Notes under the pieces: generated by a model
Told to the model about the DNA's origin: nothing
What the model saw: only the letters and a program-made list of their open reading frames with translations
Databases searched by the model: none
NCBI RefSeq assembly: GCF_937616625.2
Contig: NC_065571.1
Span: forward strand, 23,510,201-23,574,200
DNA from: Mercurialis annua
Taxonomy: Eukaryota; Streptophyta; Magnoliopsida; Malpighiales; Euphorbiaceae
Direction: 5' to 3'
Length of the DNA stretch: 64,000 nt
Made by a program: the position numbers and the translations under genes
Shown: positions 11,984 to 24,637 of the stretch, in pieces
Layout: each line of letters starts with the position of its first letter
Position numbering within the stretch: the first letter of the stretch is position 1

Positions 11984-14840
11984 ATATAAATTCGTCCTCG
12001 AATTTACATATACTTACTTTTCACTTATAATCCAAATTTCACTTATACTTAATCTCACTTCATGCTTCGGAAAGCATAGCACCATCTTGAATGGCATTCT
12101 CAATCATATCTCTCTTCCTCGCTGTTGTTCATATCATCTGTTTGAACTTCCATTCGGCAACAGATTATCCACTTTGTATATTCCTCTTGATCCTATAACT
12201 CGTATAGAATACCTTTTACTCCTTAACTTAGCGTCCCGCAACACAGTCCAAAGGATAATCTCTAGTCTCTTTCTTGCTAAGTGATCCAAATAGGTAGGTA
12301 TAAGTTAGTACCATTTAACTTACTTCATGGTTATCGTAAAACAAGGTTATCTCTGCTAGTTTTCGATAACTCCTCCTTTACTATATCACCTTTGCCAGAC
12401 ATCTCATTTATTTTTATTTTTCTTTCTTTTGTTTTTTTTAACCTTAGTTGTTTTTTTATGGCTCATCTTATTATTGAGATGATTTTTAGTATGTTTTATG
12501 ATTACTGTTTCATAAACTAACCACTCATCTTTTAGTTTCCTTACATTTCTATACCTTGTATAGAATGTCCTTTTATTTACTCTTCAATCTATAGTAACTT
12601 CCTGTTACAGATTGGGTAACTAATCTTCTCTCTTACCGGAATGTGGTTGTATAAGTGTGGGTGTGGTTATAATCTAACTATCTCCCATGAAACACCTTTT
12701 GACTTCCTTCACATACATAACATCCTTGTTCACAGCTAACAGTTTTCATATCTGTACTATAGCTGTTACTATCGTGTTTAATTAACTGACTATCAACTTT
12801 AGCTCCACCTTCAAAACATTTTACATTAAAACAAAATGTTCATTAAATATTTTCCACTTTTAGTCAGCCATGCATTATGCATTTCTGACCCGACACTTAA
12901 AATACATGTACATTACATGTATATTTCCGTTACCCGTCAGCCTAGACTTCACAGTCATAAGGCTCGGTTTTCGGAATTTATCTTTTGAAATTACTCTCTC
13001 ACTACAGTTTTCAAATTCTTTTTATACATATATGGAGCTTATGTTGATAATTCCAAGCTAACTAAAGTTTACACTTATTATCGTGATCACTTGCGCTTTT
13101 AGCTCACTGCCAAAATTCACGCAAGTTTCACAGCACCACCTTCATTTTCGAGTATCATATACCTCTTCGTTCGTCGATCGCAACGGTTAAAACTTAGATA
13201 ACCGTCCTGAGATTATCATATCCCAATATCAAACCGATCTAACGGTTCGATCACTAGTTAATGGGGTTTTACTATACTCTGCTAGTATCCAGATAATATC
13301 TGAAACTCAATTCTTTAGTTCACTATTTTTATCTCTTTCTCACCTTGATAACATTTCCTTTTATGTTAATCCAAGGTTTATTATACTGTTTAAGTATATT
13401 GTTTATTCATTAAATAATTAATAATTATTTATTAATGAATACCTTATTTGACATGACTTCTCAAAGTCTGCCAGTCGTTAGCATAATCAATGACTCTCTT
13501 TATTCAAATCAGAACTAGTAGTGTAACTACTTGGTTCTGAAAATTATTTTCCTTTTCATCATCTTTCTTTTAATTAATTATTTTGTTGTTGTTTATTGAT
13601 TAAGTGCTGAGGTTTACTCCTCTCAGACTTATGAGTTTTGGTTTATCTAACCACTCGTTTGGATTCAAGAGATATGTCCATTACTGACATCTTCTCTGTC
13701 TGTAAGACCAATCTCAGATCCATTTTTTTTAAACACATGCGTATGACTTTGTTCACCGACAGTTACTTGAAGTCAAACTAACCGAGTTGTGTTTAATTAT
13801 ATCCTACTCTCTCTTATCTTAATCGCAATTATCTTCTATTATCTACTCTTGAACTTTTATTTATCATAAAAGTCCATCACTAGACTTACCTCTCAGTCTA
13901 ACTCAGAGTAAGAATGTAAATTCTCACTTCCTACTCTTCTCAATCCTTATTAATTCCTGATGTTTCAGAATGAAACATTAGAACCCAGATCTTTATTGTT
14001 TATTATGAACAATAAAATCACAACATCTTATTTTCGCTATCTTGTATCCTACCTTGACTTTATTACAGAGTTTTCGTTCAAATACGCTCACATTTTAAAA
14101 CAAATACAGTTTGTTTTGTAAACAAATTGTTTCTCAACAATTTATTTTCACAAAAAAAAAATTTATAAACAAATGGTTTCTCAAACCAATCGTTTCAAAC
14201 ATATGTGCATATACACATATTCACCCACATATATAAGTATATGTGTGTACCAGCTGGATTTTCTTTAAAATTCATCTCTTCAAAACTGTGAATTTGTACA
14301 ATTGTGGCTCAGGGTGATGACATCTCTCATCCCCAAAGAGTTGCTATACAATCCACTTTCTCTTTGATAAACTAATACACATGATGCATGTCCTAACAAA
14401 ATCATTTTGTATAGGTATATGGAATTTAAGTATTCCTTTTTCTATAGTGATTGTTGCAATATGCAATAATGATGCATCTGAGCACAATAATAGATTCTTT
14501 TAAAACAAAACTGCAGTACTCATTCTGTAAGCTTCTTTCAAATTACTTCTCCGTAATGTTTCAAGTTTCTTAATCCTAATAATTTATCCTCACATTAGGA
14601 TTATTATTGCTTCACATCATTTGATTAATTATCAATAGTTATTGATTTCTATTTTTAAGGATGCACGTTTCTAACATCCCTAACTTATCAATTCTCATTT
14701 ATTATTTAACTTTTAATGTTTACTTATATGTGTATTTCTTTTTGTTTAAGGATATGATTTATATTTGTAGTTTATGTTTTCCAATTCTAAAGTGATATTC
14801 AAAACACATAAACATACTAACTTAAACATTAAACACATAA
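11984..14840 (-). other. Non-coding internal region of element 1
   Basis: About 2.9 kb between the polypurine tract and gag, T-rich on the plus strand. I find no open frame with protease, reverse transcriptase, RNase H or integrase motifs. Short frames seen here recur unchanged in the duplicated copy but resemble nothing. A conserved hairpin block lies at 14301-14345. Confidence 0.7.
14301..14345 (-). other. Conserved internal hairpin block, element 1
   Basis: A block with recognisable counterparts in elements 2 (37022-37065) and 3 (50847-50890). Its core at 14312-14334 pairs GGG(T)GATGA with TCATCCCC around a CATCTC loop and is followed by CAAAGAGTTGC. It lies ~500 bp past the gag stop in element sense, so it is not gag coding sequence. 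Confidence 0.65.
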
Positions 14841-15689
14841 CTACACATTACCTGACGATGATCGCGAAGACGGAAACGCCTCACGAATCATCGGGCCTTT
14901 ACCTCGCCCTCCGCGGAATTTCAGTTTTCCTTTATCCTTTCCTCCTCGCGGAACAAAATAGGGGTTGTAGTGCCTCGCGGGTCCAGCGTTTCCTATCCTA
15001 GGAAATGTAGTAGTAGCTTCTTCAGATTTGGTGTAATAGTACGGCTGGAGGGGTATATCGTTCCTCCTCAACTTACTTTCTATCTGCTTCGCACGCCCAG
15101 CCAGATATGCTACAGAATCAGACTTTACCGCCATGAGTTCCTCAAACTCAGGCCCCAAACCTTTGACGTATCTACTCGCAACTTCCTCACCATCACGAAC
15201 TAACTCAGGTACTTCTTCACATAAACGCATAAACTCAACAGTATATGCCTCCACATTCAAATCTTCCCTAGTATACTTGTCCATATAATCCTTCAGCCTA
15301 TCCAAACTTTGGTTCTCTTGCACCTCCCACTCGCTCACGTATTCCCACGACTGATTCGGCGAGTGTCTTATTTGCTGTTGAACCCTCCTTAGATGGTCCA
15401 CCTCAGCTAAGAACTCTTTTACCTTAAATCCTAAATAAGATGATGTAGCAGTCGATTCAGACACAGAGCTATGGCTATTTCCAGTACTGTTTATGTATTC
15501 ATTCAACATTCTCTCTAATTCCTCTACTCCAATAGCATCCTCCCATATGTCCATGTCACATGCTGATGTTGAGTCAACAGCCTCTATGGGAACAGATGTA
15601 TCAGGTATAACAGGCAAACCTGGTACATTATGTGGTTCAGACCCCACATGCGTATGAGCTCTACTAGGCCCAGACATACTGAAACACAT
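14841..15689 (-). CDS. gag: Gag-like protein of element 1 (TR-GAG type)
   Basis: A complete 282-residue frame; a second start at residue 5 (MSGPSR) matches the start of element 2 gag and may be the real one. Residues ~145-190 carry a retrotransposon-gag core: VEAYTVEFMRLCEEVPEL, then RYVKGLGPEFEEL, which matches the x-F-x-x-L ... G-L-x-P/x-E pattern of plant Ty3/gypsy capsids. The C-terminus is Gly/Arg/Lys-rich (RGGKDKGK, RGGRGKG) and has no CCHC zinc knuckle; this tail may bind RNA instead. No pol follows, so packaging would need enzymes from another element. The frame is free of stops, unlike its relatives in this window. Capsid role is inferred from the core motif and from the position just after the PBS. 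Confidence 0.82.
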   Translation of the reverse strand: MCFSMSGPSRAHTHVGSEPHNVPGLPVIPDTSVPIEAVDSTSACDMDIWEDAIGVEELERMLNEYINSTGNSHSSVSESTATSSYLGFKVKEFLAEVDHLRRVQQQIRHSPNQSWEYVSEWEVQENQSLDRLKDYMDKYTREDLNVEAYTVEFMRLCEEVPELVRDGEEVASRYVKGLGPEFEELMAVKSDSVAYLAGRAKQIESKLRRNDIPLQPYYYTKSEEATTTFPRIGNAGPARHYNPYFVPRGGKDKGKLKFRGGRGKGPMIREAFPSSRSSSGNV

Positions 15690-16209
15690 AAAATTTTCAG
15701 CATAAGTACCGTATGTAATAGTTATAGAAAATCACATTTTCATATAACAAGTATCAACCATTAAACCTATATAAGCAAAACACATAACAATCAAACACAA
15801 TTAAGAGAAAATCTGACTATTTTCTCGAACAAAAATTCAGAGGAAACCTTCGCTTTGTCCTGTGTTCAAACAGAACCATTCTCCTCGAATACTGGTCATC
15901 TGTTCTGACCATTCCACTCCATGATTGTAACATGTTTTCAACTTTAGGAACATCTCACATGTTCCATCAGTTGTAACATATCTCGAACACAAGAACAACT
16001 CATGTGTTCCTGATCAAAACATCAATACACACTACACACATGTATAGTTGCTATCTATAGCTGATTGTATTCAATAACTGACAACTGATCAAGACATGAC
16101 TCGAATCCTATGTTGCTGCAATAGTTCACTAGGAATTGTTATGACTTCTAGTACTTCTACTTAACAAATATCAGCAACAATTCTTCAGACATTCAAGTCC
16201 TAAAACATT

Positions 16210-16221
16210 GCTCTGATACCA
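16210..16221 (-). other. Primer-binding site for tRNA-iMet, element 1
   Basis: TGGTATCAGAGC on the minus strand is complementary to the 3' end of plant initiator tRNA-Met. It is separated from LTR B by four bases, as expected for minus-strand DNA priming. It fixes the element orientation. Confidence 0.93.
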
Positions 16222-16225
16222 CACT

Positions 16226-19190
16226 TGTCACGACCCGATTTTCCCCCTCGAAACTCGAGCCGAGACCGGCGCTAGGGAATGGGAATGGTTGTTCCGAAAC
16301 CCGTAGCAAGCCTAAAACCTCTATAAATTTTTCGCAAATATAAATCTAGATCGTACCTCGCGTACGACCCGTTTTCAGAAAACACCGTTAAAACATTTTT
16401 TTTCGTTTAACGTGGAAAACACATTCTGAAAATATTCATATAAGCGAAATCGCGTTTTCAGAAATGCTGGTTGAATAACCCTAGTTATTCTGACCCACGC
16501 GCATTTCTGAAAACCGGTGCAGTGGTACAGGGACTTAGCTCACGTGCCTTGCCTCACAGGCAGCCCTGTTTCAAACCACGCACCCGAACAATATGTTTAA
16601 TGAAATATATCGAACACCTTCCTTTTCAAAGCGTTCTATCAAACATATTTAAAAACATGCACAGCAGGCACACAAACGTAAGGCCAGCTAAACTATACAC
16701 AGTGTCTTTGCAGACCAAAGACACGAAGCTTGGCCCACCCGTAGGGGACACCATAAAACACCATATGCCTATTAAGTAGCCACTTATTAGAGCTAGACAA
16801 AGTCAGGTTTCTATCAGAGTATATAGACAGAGGAACCATGACGTGGCCACTGGCATATCAAACCTATATACACTATTGCAGCATCTAAGAGTTTAAAGTG
16901 TTATTTACATAACAACAAGATAAGCTTCCCTGATGGAAAAGGGTGGAAGCTCGACCAGACCCGGTAGCTAGGTACCTGAAAATGATAAACAACAACGGGG
17001 TCAGAAATATAAATATTTCTGAGCGAGTAGATAGGTTTACAGTTAAATACCAAAATCGCGTATAGACAAAATATTGGTATATAAAAATATTCCCAGTCCT
17101 CGATCCAAATGAAACCCCAGTCCTGTTTACGTTATAGTGCTATCATATATAATGCATTTGCACAACTCTTATTTAATATAGGATGTGCTGTATACATATG
17201 TATCACAGCCATCTTGACTCTGTATAGGGTTGCTGGGCCGGAACTTAAATCACTGCCACCTCAGGACTACCCATTAGGTTTAAGCCGCTTAGCAAGCATC
17301 TGGCTTAAAACCTAATCTCAATATGTATGCTTATAATATTTACCTCTCATCTAGTTCATTAACACCGGTGATCACACAGTCATATTGTTGCCCAATAGAT
17401 AGCTCATTTCAGTGGATCTTCCTTGGCTAAGTTTCATACTTAGTGCGATTTATGGAGTTAAAACAATTGAATACTAATATTCAAAAGTAAACAAATGAAC
17501 TCACAAACACCGCTAGGTCTGGAACTTAATCCTGTGGTTATGGTCAGACTGCTCGCTAGCTGGTCGGACTAAACACACAAAGCAAACAGGATAAAATATA
17601 TCAATATATGTTTCCTATAAAATTTCTAGGTCCTTAAACCCAAATCTAGGTCAAACATATAATCATATAAACACGTAACATTTATGGTCTATTTTTAAAA
17701 AAAAAATCATATTACAAATTCTCGTTTTGAGAAAACGTTCTAACTTCTCTCTAGAAGTTATTTTAGGTATCGCAATACCTAAAGAAAATTATTTATAGTA
17801 TAGACCTAATTGTCAAAATAATTTTCGGTCATATACTAAGTATTTAGCAAAACTGATTGCTAAATTTTTAAAATCGTTTAAACATTGACTTAATCTCTTT
17901 TAATGTCCATTATAAACGTTTAACTTTACTTTTAAAATCTTTTAGAAGTCTTTAGGTTTAGGTTATAAAACCTTTTCACTTTCTTCTAACATAAGTTATT
18001 GCTTTAAATATTTAATTTTCATTTAATAACATTTATTAAAAATGTTTTATGTTCGGTTGGAAAACACCTCGGGTTATTAGGCGAAAGCACGTCGGAATCA
18101 TCCCCGGAAAGTTCCCCGAAAACCGAAGATAATCGACCCCCGAATGCTCGTCGGGGCAGCTGTGCACCCGCACAGCAGTACTGTGCGGTCGCACAGCTTG
18201 GCTGTGCGCCCGCGCAGCATGGTGTATGTCCGCATACCGTGTTGTGCGATCGCACAGCTCGCGGTGCTCGCGCACAGCGGACTGCGCACCCGGACAGCAT
18301 CGAAAATTAATTTTCGGGACCCCCCGTCCTGCTTAAAACGTCCAAATAACATCCAAAATCACGTATACACAATCCAAAATCAATACGGACGTTTAAAACG
18401 ATAATTCGATACGGTAACCATTTATAAACGAGTGTATATTCGAAATAAATCGAAATAAACGTTTAATACGGATATAATACCTCGATTACGTGAGTAATCG
18501 TTGAAGAAAATGGAGTTAGAATCGAGAACAGATCGAAATGGACGAAACCCTAATCTCCGTCGCACTGCAGAGAGCTAAGCAGTTCTATTTCTTTCTTTCA
18601 GAAGAAAGAATGAAGTTGTGGGCTTCATTTGATGCTATTAGGTTATATATATATGATTGGCTAAAGTGCTGTTTAGTACTAGCTCAATCATACACTTTAA
18701 ACCAACTTCTAAACTAGTCGTTCGTAGCCTAAACGGAAACGATTTTTAAATTTCGTGAAAATTTTACCAAAAATCTAATAAAATATAACAAGAATAAAAA
18801 TATAATTTTTATTCACATCCGACTTATATTTTATTCTAAATAAATCATTTTCGATTTATTAAGCCCGCATTGACTGCGCTTGATAAAATTTCTGCTTCCA
18901 AATTTTATCAAATTTTCACGATAACCTTTTTAAAATATTTTGCGAATATTAGCACCAAAAATATTCGTTAGGGACTTATGAATTATTCTGCACCCAATTC
19001 ATAAATCCATATTCTCTCCGTTAACTATATAGTTAATCAAATTTAATTTCTAAACATTTAAATTTGAAATCTTATAGCCATAATATAAATTTAGGGACAC
19101 TTGTAAATTAATTTTAATTTACCTACTCCCGTCTAATAAAATATTAGACATGTGGCTATATTTTAACTTTTAAATTTCCGGGTTATTACA
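16226..19190 (-). repeat. LTR B of element 1, full length
   Basis: 2,965 bp with TG...CA ends, collinear with LTR A but with many substitutions (more than ten in the first 700 bp) and a distinctly different palindrome cluster at 18157-18299. It acts as the 5' LTR of the gag-bearing unit and as the 3' LTR of the truncated unit to its right. Confidence 0.92.
18157..18299 (-). repeat. Palindrome cluster in LTR B
   Basis: About seven palindromes, several with altered arms, including one with GTATGT and GCATAC arms. It ends ~345 bp from the TATA motif, the same distance as in LTRs A and C although the unit sequences differ. Confidence 0.8.
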
Positions 19191-21325
19191 TTCTCTCCCC
19201 CTTATATAAATTCGTCCTCGAATTTACATATACTTACTTTTCACTTATAATCCAAATTTCACTTATACTTAATCTCACTTCATGCTTCGGAAAGCATAGC
19301 ACCATCTTGAATGGCATTCTCAATCATATCTCTCTTCCTCGCTGTTGTTCATATCATCTGTTTGAACTTCCATTCGGCAACAGATTATCCACTTTGTATA
19401 TTCCTCTTGATCCTATAACTCGTATAGAATACCTTTTACTCCTTAACTTAGCCTCCCGCAACACAGTCCAAAGGATAATCTCTAGTCTCTTTCTTGCTAA
19501 GTGATCCAAATAGGTAGGTATAAGTTAGTACCATTTAACTTACTTCATGGTTATCGTAAAACAAGGTTATCTCTGCTAGTTTTCGATAACTCCTCCTTTA
19601 CTATATCACCTTTGCCAGACATCTCATTTATTTTTATTTTTCTTTCTTTTGTTTTTTTTAACCTTAGTTGTTTTTTTATGGCTCATCTTATTATTGAGAT
19701 GACTTTTAGTATGTTTTATGATTACTGTTTCATAAACTAACCACTCATCTTTTAGTTTCCTTACATTTCTATACCTTGTATAGAATGTCCTTTTATTTAC
19801 TCTTCAATCTATAGTAACTTCCTGTTACAGATTGGGTAACTAATCTTCTCTCTTACCGGAATGTGGTTGTATAAGTGTGGGTGTGGTTATAATCTAACTA
19901 TCTCCCATGAAACACCTTTTGACTTCCTTCACATACATAACATCCTTGTTCACAGCTAACAGTTTTCATATCTGTACTATAGCTGTTACTATCGTGTTTA
20001 ATTAACTGACTATCAACTTTAGCTCCACCTTCAAAACATTTTACATTAAAACAAAATGTTCATTAAATATTTTCCACTTTTAGTCAGCCATGCATTATGC
20101 ATTTCTGACCCGACACTTAAAATACATGTACATTACATGTATATTTCCGTTACCCGTCAGCCTAGACTTCACAGTCATAAGGCTCGGTTTTCGGAATTTA
20201 TCTTTTGAAATTACTCTCTCACTACAGTTTTCAAATTCTTTTTATACATATATGGAGCTTATGTTGATAATTCCAAGCTAACTAAAGTTTACACTTATTA
20301 TCGTGATCACTTGCGCTTTTAGCTCACTGCCAAAATTCACGCAAGTTTCACAGCACCACCTTCATTTTCGAGTATCATATACCTCTTCGTTCGTCGATCG
20401 CAACGGTTAAAACTTAGATAACCGTCCTGAGATTATCATATCCCAATATCAAACCGATCTAACGGTTCGATCACTAGTTAATGGGGTTTTACTATACTCT
20501 GCTAGTATCCAGATAATATCTGAAACTCAATTCTTTAGTTCACTATTTTTATCTCTTTCTCACCTTGATAACATTTCCTTTTATGTTAATCCAAAGTTTA
20601 TTATACTGTTTAAGTATATTGTTTATTCATTAAATAATTAATAATTATTTATTAATGAATACCTTATTTGACATGACTTCTCAAAGTCTGCCAGTCGTTA
20701 GCATAATCAACGACTCTCTTTATTCAAATCAGAACTAGTAGTGTAACTACTTGGTTCTGAAAATTATTTTCCTTTTCATCATCTTTCTTTTAATTAATTA
20801 TTTTGTTGTTGTTTATTGATTAAGTGCTGAGGTTTACTCCTCTCAGACTTATGAGTTTTGGTTTATCTAACCACTCGTTTGGATTCAAGAGATATGTCCA
20901 TTACTGACATCTTCTCTGTCTGTAAGACCAATCTCAGATCCATTTTTTTTAAACACATGCGTATGACTTTGTTCACCGACAGTTACTTGAAGTCAAACTA
21001 ACCGAGTTGTGTTTAATTATATCCTACTCTCTCTTATCTTAATCGCAATTATCTTCTATTATCTACTCTTGAACTTTTATTTATCATAAAAGTCCATCAC
21101 TAGACTTACCTCTCAGTCTAACTCAGAGTAAGAATGTAAATTCTCACTTCCTACTCTTCTCAATCCTTATTAATTCCTGATGTTTCAGAATGAAACATTA
21201 GGACCCAGATCTTTATTGTTTATTATGAACAATAAAATCACAACATCTTATTTTCGCTATCTTGTATCCTACCTTGACTTTATTACAGAGTTTTCGTTCA
21301 AATACGCTCACATTTTAAAACAAAT
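19191..21325 (-). mobile_element. Duplicated partial internal region of element 1
   Basis: Nearly identical to 11971-14105 at an offset of 7,220 bp; I found only about five substitutions by eye. It stops abruptly and joins the middle of LTR C. The gag, PBS and outer half of the LTR that should follow are missing. Confidence 0.88.
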
Positions 21326-22918
21326 ACATATTACAAACACGTAACATTTATGGTCTATTTTTTTTTAAATCATATTACAAATTCTCGTTTTGAGAAAACG
21401 TTCTAACTTCTCTCTAGAAGTTATTTTAGGTATCGCAATACCTAAAGAAAATTATATATAGTATAGACCTAATTGTCAAAACAATTCTCGGTCATATACT
21501 AAGTATTTAGCAAAACTGATTGCTAAATCTTTAAAATCGTTTAAACGTTGACTTTAACTCTTTTAAAGTCCATTATAAACATTTAACTTTACTTTTAAAA
21601 TCTCCTTTTAAAAGTCTTTAGGTTTAGGTTATAAAACCTTTTCACTTTCTTCTAACACAAGTTATTGCTTTAAATATTTAATTTTCATTTAAAAACATTT
21701 ATTATAAATGTTTTAAGTTCGGTTGGAAAACACCTCGGATTATTAGGCGAAAGCACGTCGGAATCACCCCCGGAAAGTCCCCCCGAAAACCGAAGAAAAT
21801 CGACCTCGACTGCTCGTCGGGGCAGCTGTGCGCCCGCACAGCAGTACTGTGCGGTCGCACAGCTTGGCTGTGCGGTCGCACAGCTTGGCTGTGCGGTCGC
21901 ACAGCTTGGCTGTGCGGTCGCACAACATTTCATTGCTGTGCGCCCGCACAGCACATGCTGTGCGGGCGCACAGCTCGCTGTGCTCGCGCACAGCGGGCTG
22001 CGCACCCGCACAGCCCCGGAAATGAATTTCCGGGACCCCCCGTCCTGCTTAAAACGTCCAAATAACATCCAAAATCACGTATACACAATCCAAAATCAAT
22101 ACGGACGTTTAAAACGATAATTCGATACGGTAACCGTTTATAAACGAGTTTATATTCGAAATAAATCGTAATAAACGTTTAATACGGATATAATACCTCG
22201 ATTACGTGAGTAATCGTTGAAGAAATTGGAGTTAGAATCGAGAACGGATCGAAATGGACGAAACCCTAATCTCCGTCGCACTGCAGAGAGCTAGGCAGCT
22301 CTATTTATTTCTTTCAGAAGAAAGAATGAAGTTGTGGGCTTCATTTGATGCTATTAGGTTATATATATATGATTGGCTAAAGTGCTGTTTAGTACTAGCT
22401 CAATCATGCACTTTAAACCAACTTCTAAACTAGTCGTTCGTAGACTAAACGGAAACGATTTTCAAATTTTGTGAGAATTTTACCAAAAATCTAATAAAAT
22501 ATAACAAGAATAAAAATATAATTTTTATTCCCATCTGACTTATATTTTATTCTTAATAAATCATTTTCGATTTATTAAGCCAGCATTTACTGCCCTTGAT
22601 AAAATTTCTGCTTCCAAATTTTATCAAATTTTCACGATAACCTTTTTAAAATATTTTGCGAATATTAGCACAAAAAATATTCGTTAGGGACTTATGAATT
22701 ATTCTGCACCCAATTCATAAATCCATATTCTCTCCGTTAACCATATAGTTAATCAAATTTAATTTCTAAAAATTTAAATTTGAAATCCTATAGCCATAAT
22801 ATAAATTTAGGGACACTTGTAAATTAAATTTATCTTTAAATTTAATTTACCTACTCCCGTCTAATAAAATATTAGACATGTGGCTATATGTTAACTCGTA
22901 AATTTCCGGGTTATTACA
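21326..22918 (-). repeat. LTR C of element 1, truncated
   Basis: Starts inside the LTR at a point equivalent to about 10440 of LTR A and runs to the normal terminus TTATTACA. About 1.4 kb of the LTR, including the U5 end, is missing. The break at ~21325-21338 joins AAATAC-type internal sequence to an ACACGTAA segment of the LTR, with little shared sequence. Confidence 0.88.
21823..22014 (-). repeat. Expanded palindrome cluster in LTR C
   Basis: About nine palindromes. A 21-bp unit of the form CTTGGCTGTGCGGTCGCACAG is repeated three times in perfect tandem; LTRs A and B have it once. This is local expansion of a palindrome unit. Confidence 0.85.
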
Positions 22919-22923
22919 GTTTA
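22919..22923. repeat. Target-site duplication GTTTA (right) of element 1
   Basis: Matches 8990-8994 exactly. Satellite resumes in the same orientation, so both outer ends of the composite descend from one integration. Confidence 0.9.
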
Positions 22924-24637
22924 CAAACGTTGCGAAAGCAAACTAAACTTTTCACCTTTTTAGCTCTTTAAGCCGAACGTTTACAAACGTTATAAAACAA
23001 AACCAAACGTTTGATCTTTTTAGCGATTTAAAAACGTTACGAAACCAATCAAAAAGTTTTACCTTTTAAGAAATTTATGCCAAGTGTATACAAACGCTAC
23101 GAAACAAATCTAAGCGTTTCACCTTTTTAGCAATTTAAACCAAACGTATACAAACATTACGAAAAAAAACCAAATGTTTCATCTTTTTAGCGATTTAAGC
23201 CAAACGTTTACAAATGTGACAAAACAAATCCAAACGTTTCTCCTTTTTAGCGATTTAAGCCAAACGTTTACAAACGTTACGAAACAAATCCAGACGTTTC
23301 ACCTTTTTAGCGATTTAAGCCAAACGTTTAGCGATTTAAGCCAAACGTTACAAAAATTATGAAACAAATCCATATGTTTTACTTTTTTAAGGATTTAAGC
23401 CAAACGTTTACAAACATTACGAAACTAATCCAAACGTTTAAAACGTTATGAAACCCTCTTTAGAAATTTAAGCCGAACGTTTAATAACGTTATGTAACAA
23501 ATACAAACGTTTAACCTTTTTAGCGATTTAAAACAAACATTTACAAACGTTTCGAAACAAATTCAAACGTTTCACCTTTTTAGCAATTTAAGCCAGATAT
23601 CTACAAACATTTCGGAGCAAATCCAAATGTTTACCCTTTTTAGCTATTTAACTCGAACATGTACAAACGTTACGAAAGAAAACCAAACTTTTCACCTTTT
23701 TAGATATTTAAGCCGAACATTTTCAAACGTTACGAAACAAATCCAGAAGTTTGACCTTTTTAGCGATTTAAGCCAAACGTTTACAAACATTACGAAACAA
23801 ATCCAAACGTTTCACATTTTTAGCAATTTATGCTAAATTTATTCAAACGCTATGAAACAAATCCAAGAGTTTCACCTTTTTAGCTATTTAAACCAAACGT
23901 TTACAAATGTTACGAAACAAAACCAAATGTTTCACCTTTTTAGCGATTTAAGCCAAACGTTTACAAATGTTACAAAAGAAATCCAGACGTTTCACCCTTT
24001 TAGCGATTTAAGCCAAATGCTTTCAAACGTTACATAACAAATACAAACATTTCACCTTTTTAGCAATTTAAATCCAAATGTTTCTCCTTTTTAGTAATTT
24101 AAATCCAAATGTTTCTCCTTTTTAGCTATTTAAGCCAAACGTCTACAAACGTTCCAAAACAAATCCAAACATTTCACCTTTTTAGGGATTTAAGCCAAAC
24201 TTTCACAAACGTTTCAAAACAAATCCAAACGTTTCACCGTTTCAGCGATTTAAGCCAAACGTTTACATACGATACGAAACAAATACAAATGTTTCACCTT
24301 TTTAGTGATTTAAGCCAAACTATTACAAACGTTACAAAACAAATCAAAACTTTTCACCTTTTTAGCGATTTAAGCGAAACGTTTACAAACGTTACAAAAC
24401 AAATCCAAACGATTCACCTTTTTAGCGATTTAAGCTAAACGTATACAAACGTTACGAAAAAATCCAAACGATTCACCTTTTTAGCGATTTATTTGGAAAA
24501 CGTTACGAAACAAATCCGAACGTTTCGCTTTTTTAGCAATTTAAGCCAAATGTTTACAAACGTTACGAAACAAATCCAAACGTTTCACCTTTTTAGCGAT
24601 TTAACCCAAACGTTTACAAACATTACGAAACAAAACC

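Larger units (their letters stand above)
8995..22918 (-). mobile_element. Element 1: non-autonomous gypsy-like LTR retrotransposon, three-LTR composite
   Basis: Read on the minus strand the order is: truncated LTR C (22918-21326), part of an internal region (21325-19191), full LTR B (19190-16226), PBS, gag, internal region with polypurine tract, full LTR A (11970-8995). The two outer termini are flanked by GTTTA. Satellite continues on both sides, so the composite occupies one insertion site. No protease, reverse transcriptase or integrase is recognisable. The layout fits an original single insertion enlarged by unequal recombination between LTRs and then trimmed by an internal deletion. Confidence 0.85.

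Noticed and set aside
12087..13061. Small plus-strand frames in the element 1 internal region, repeated at 19307-20281
   Set aside because: Repetition comes from the internal duplication. The frames are antisense, short and without similarity.
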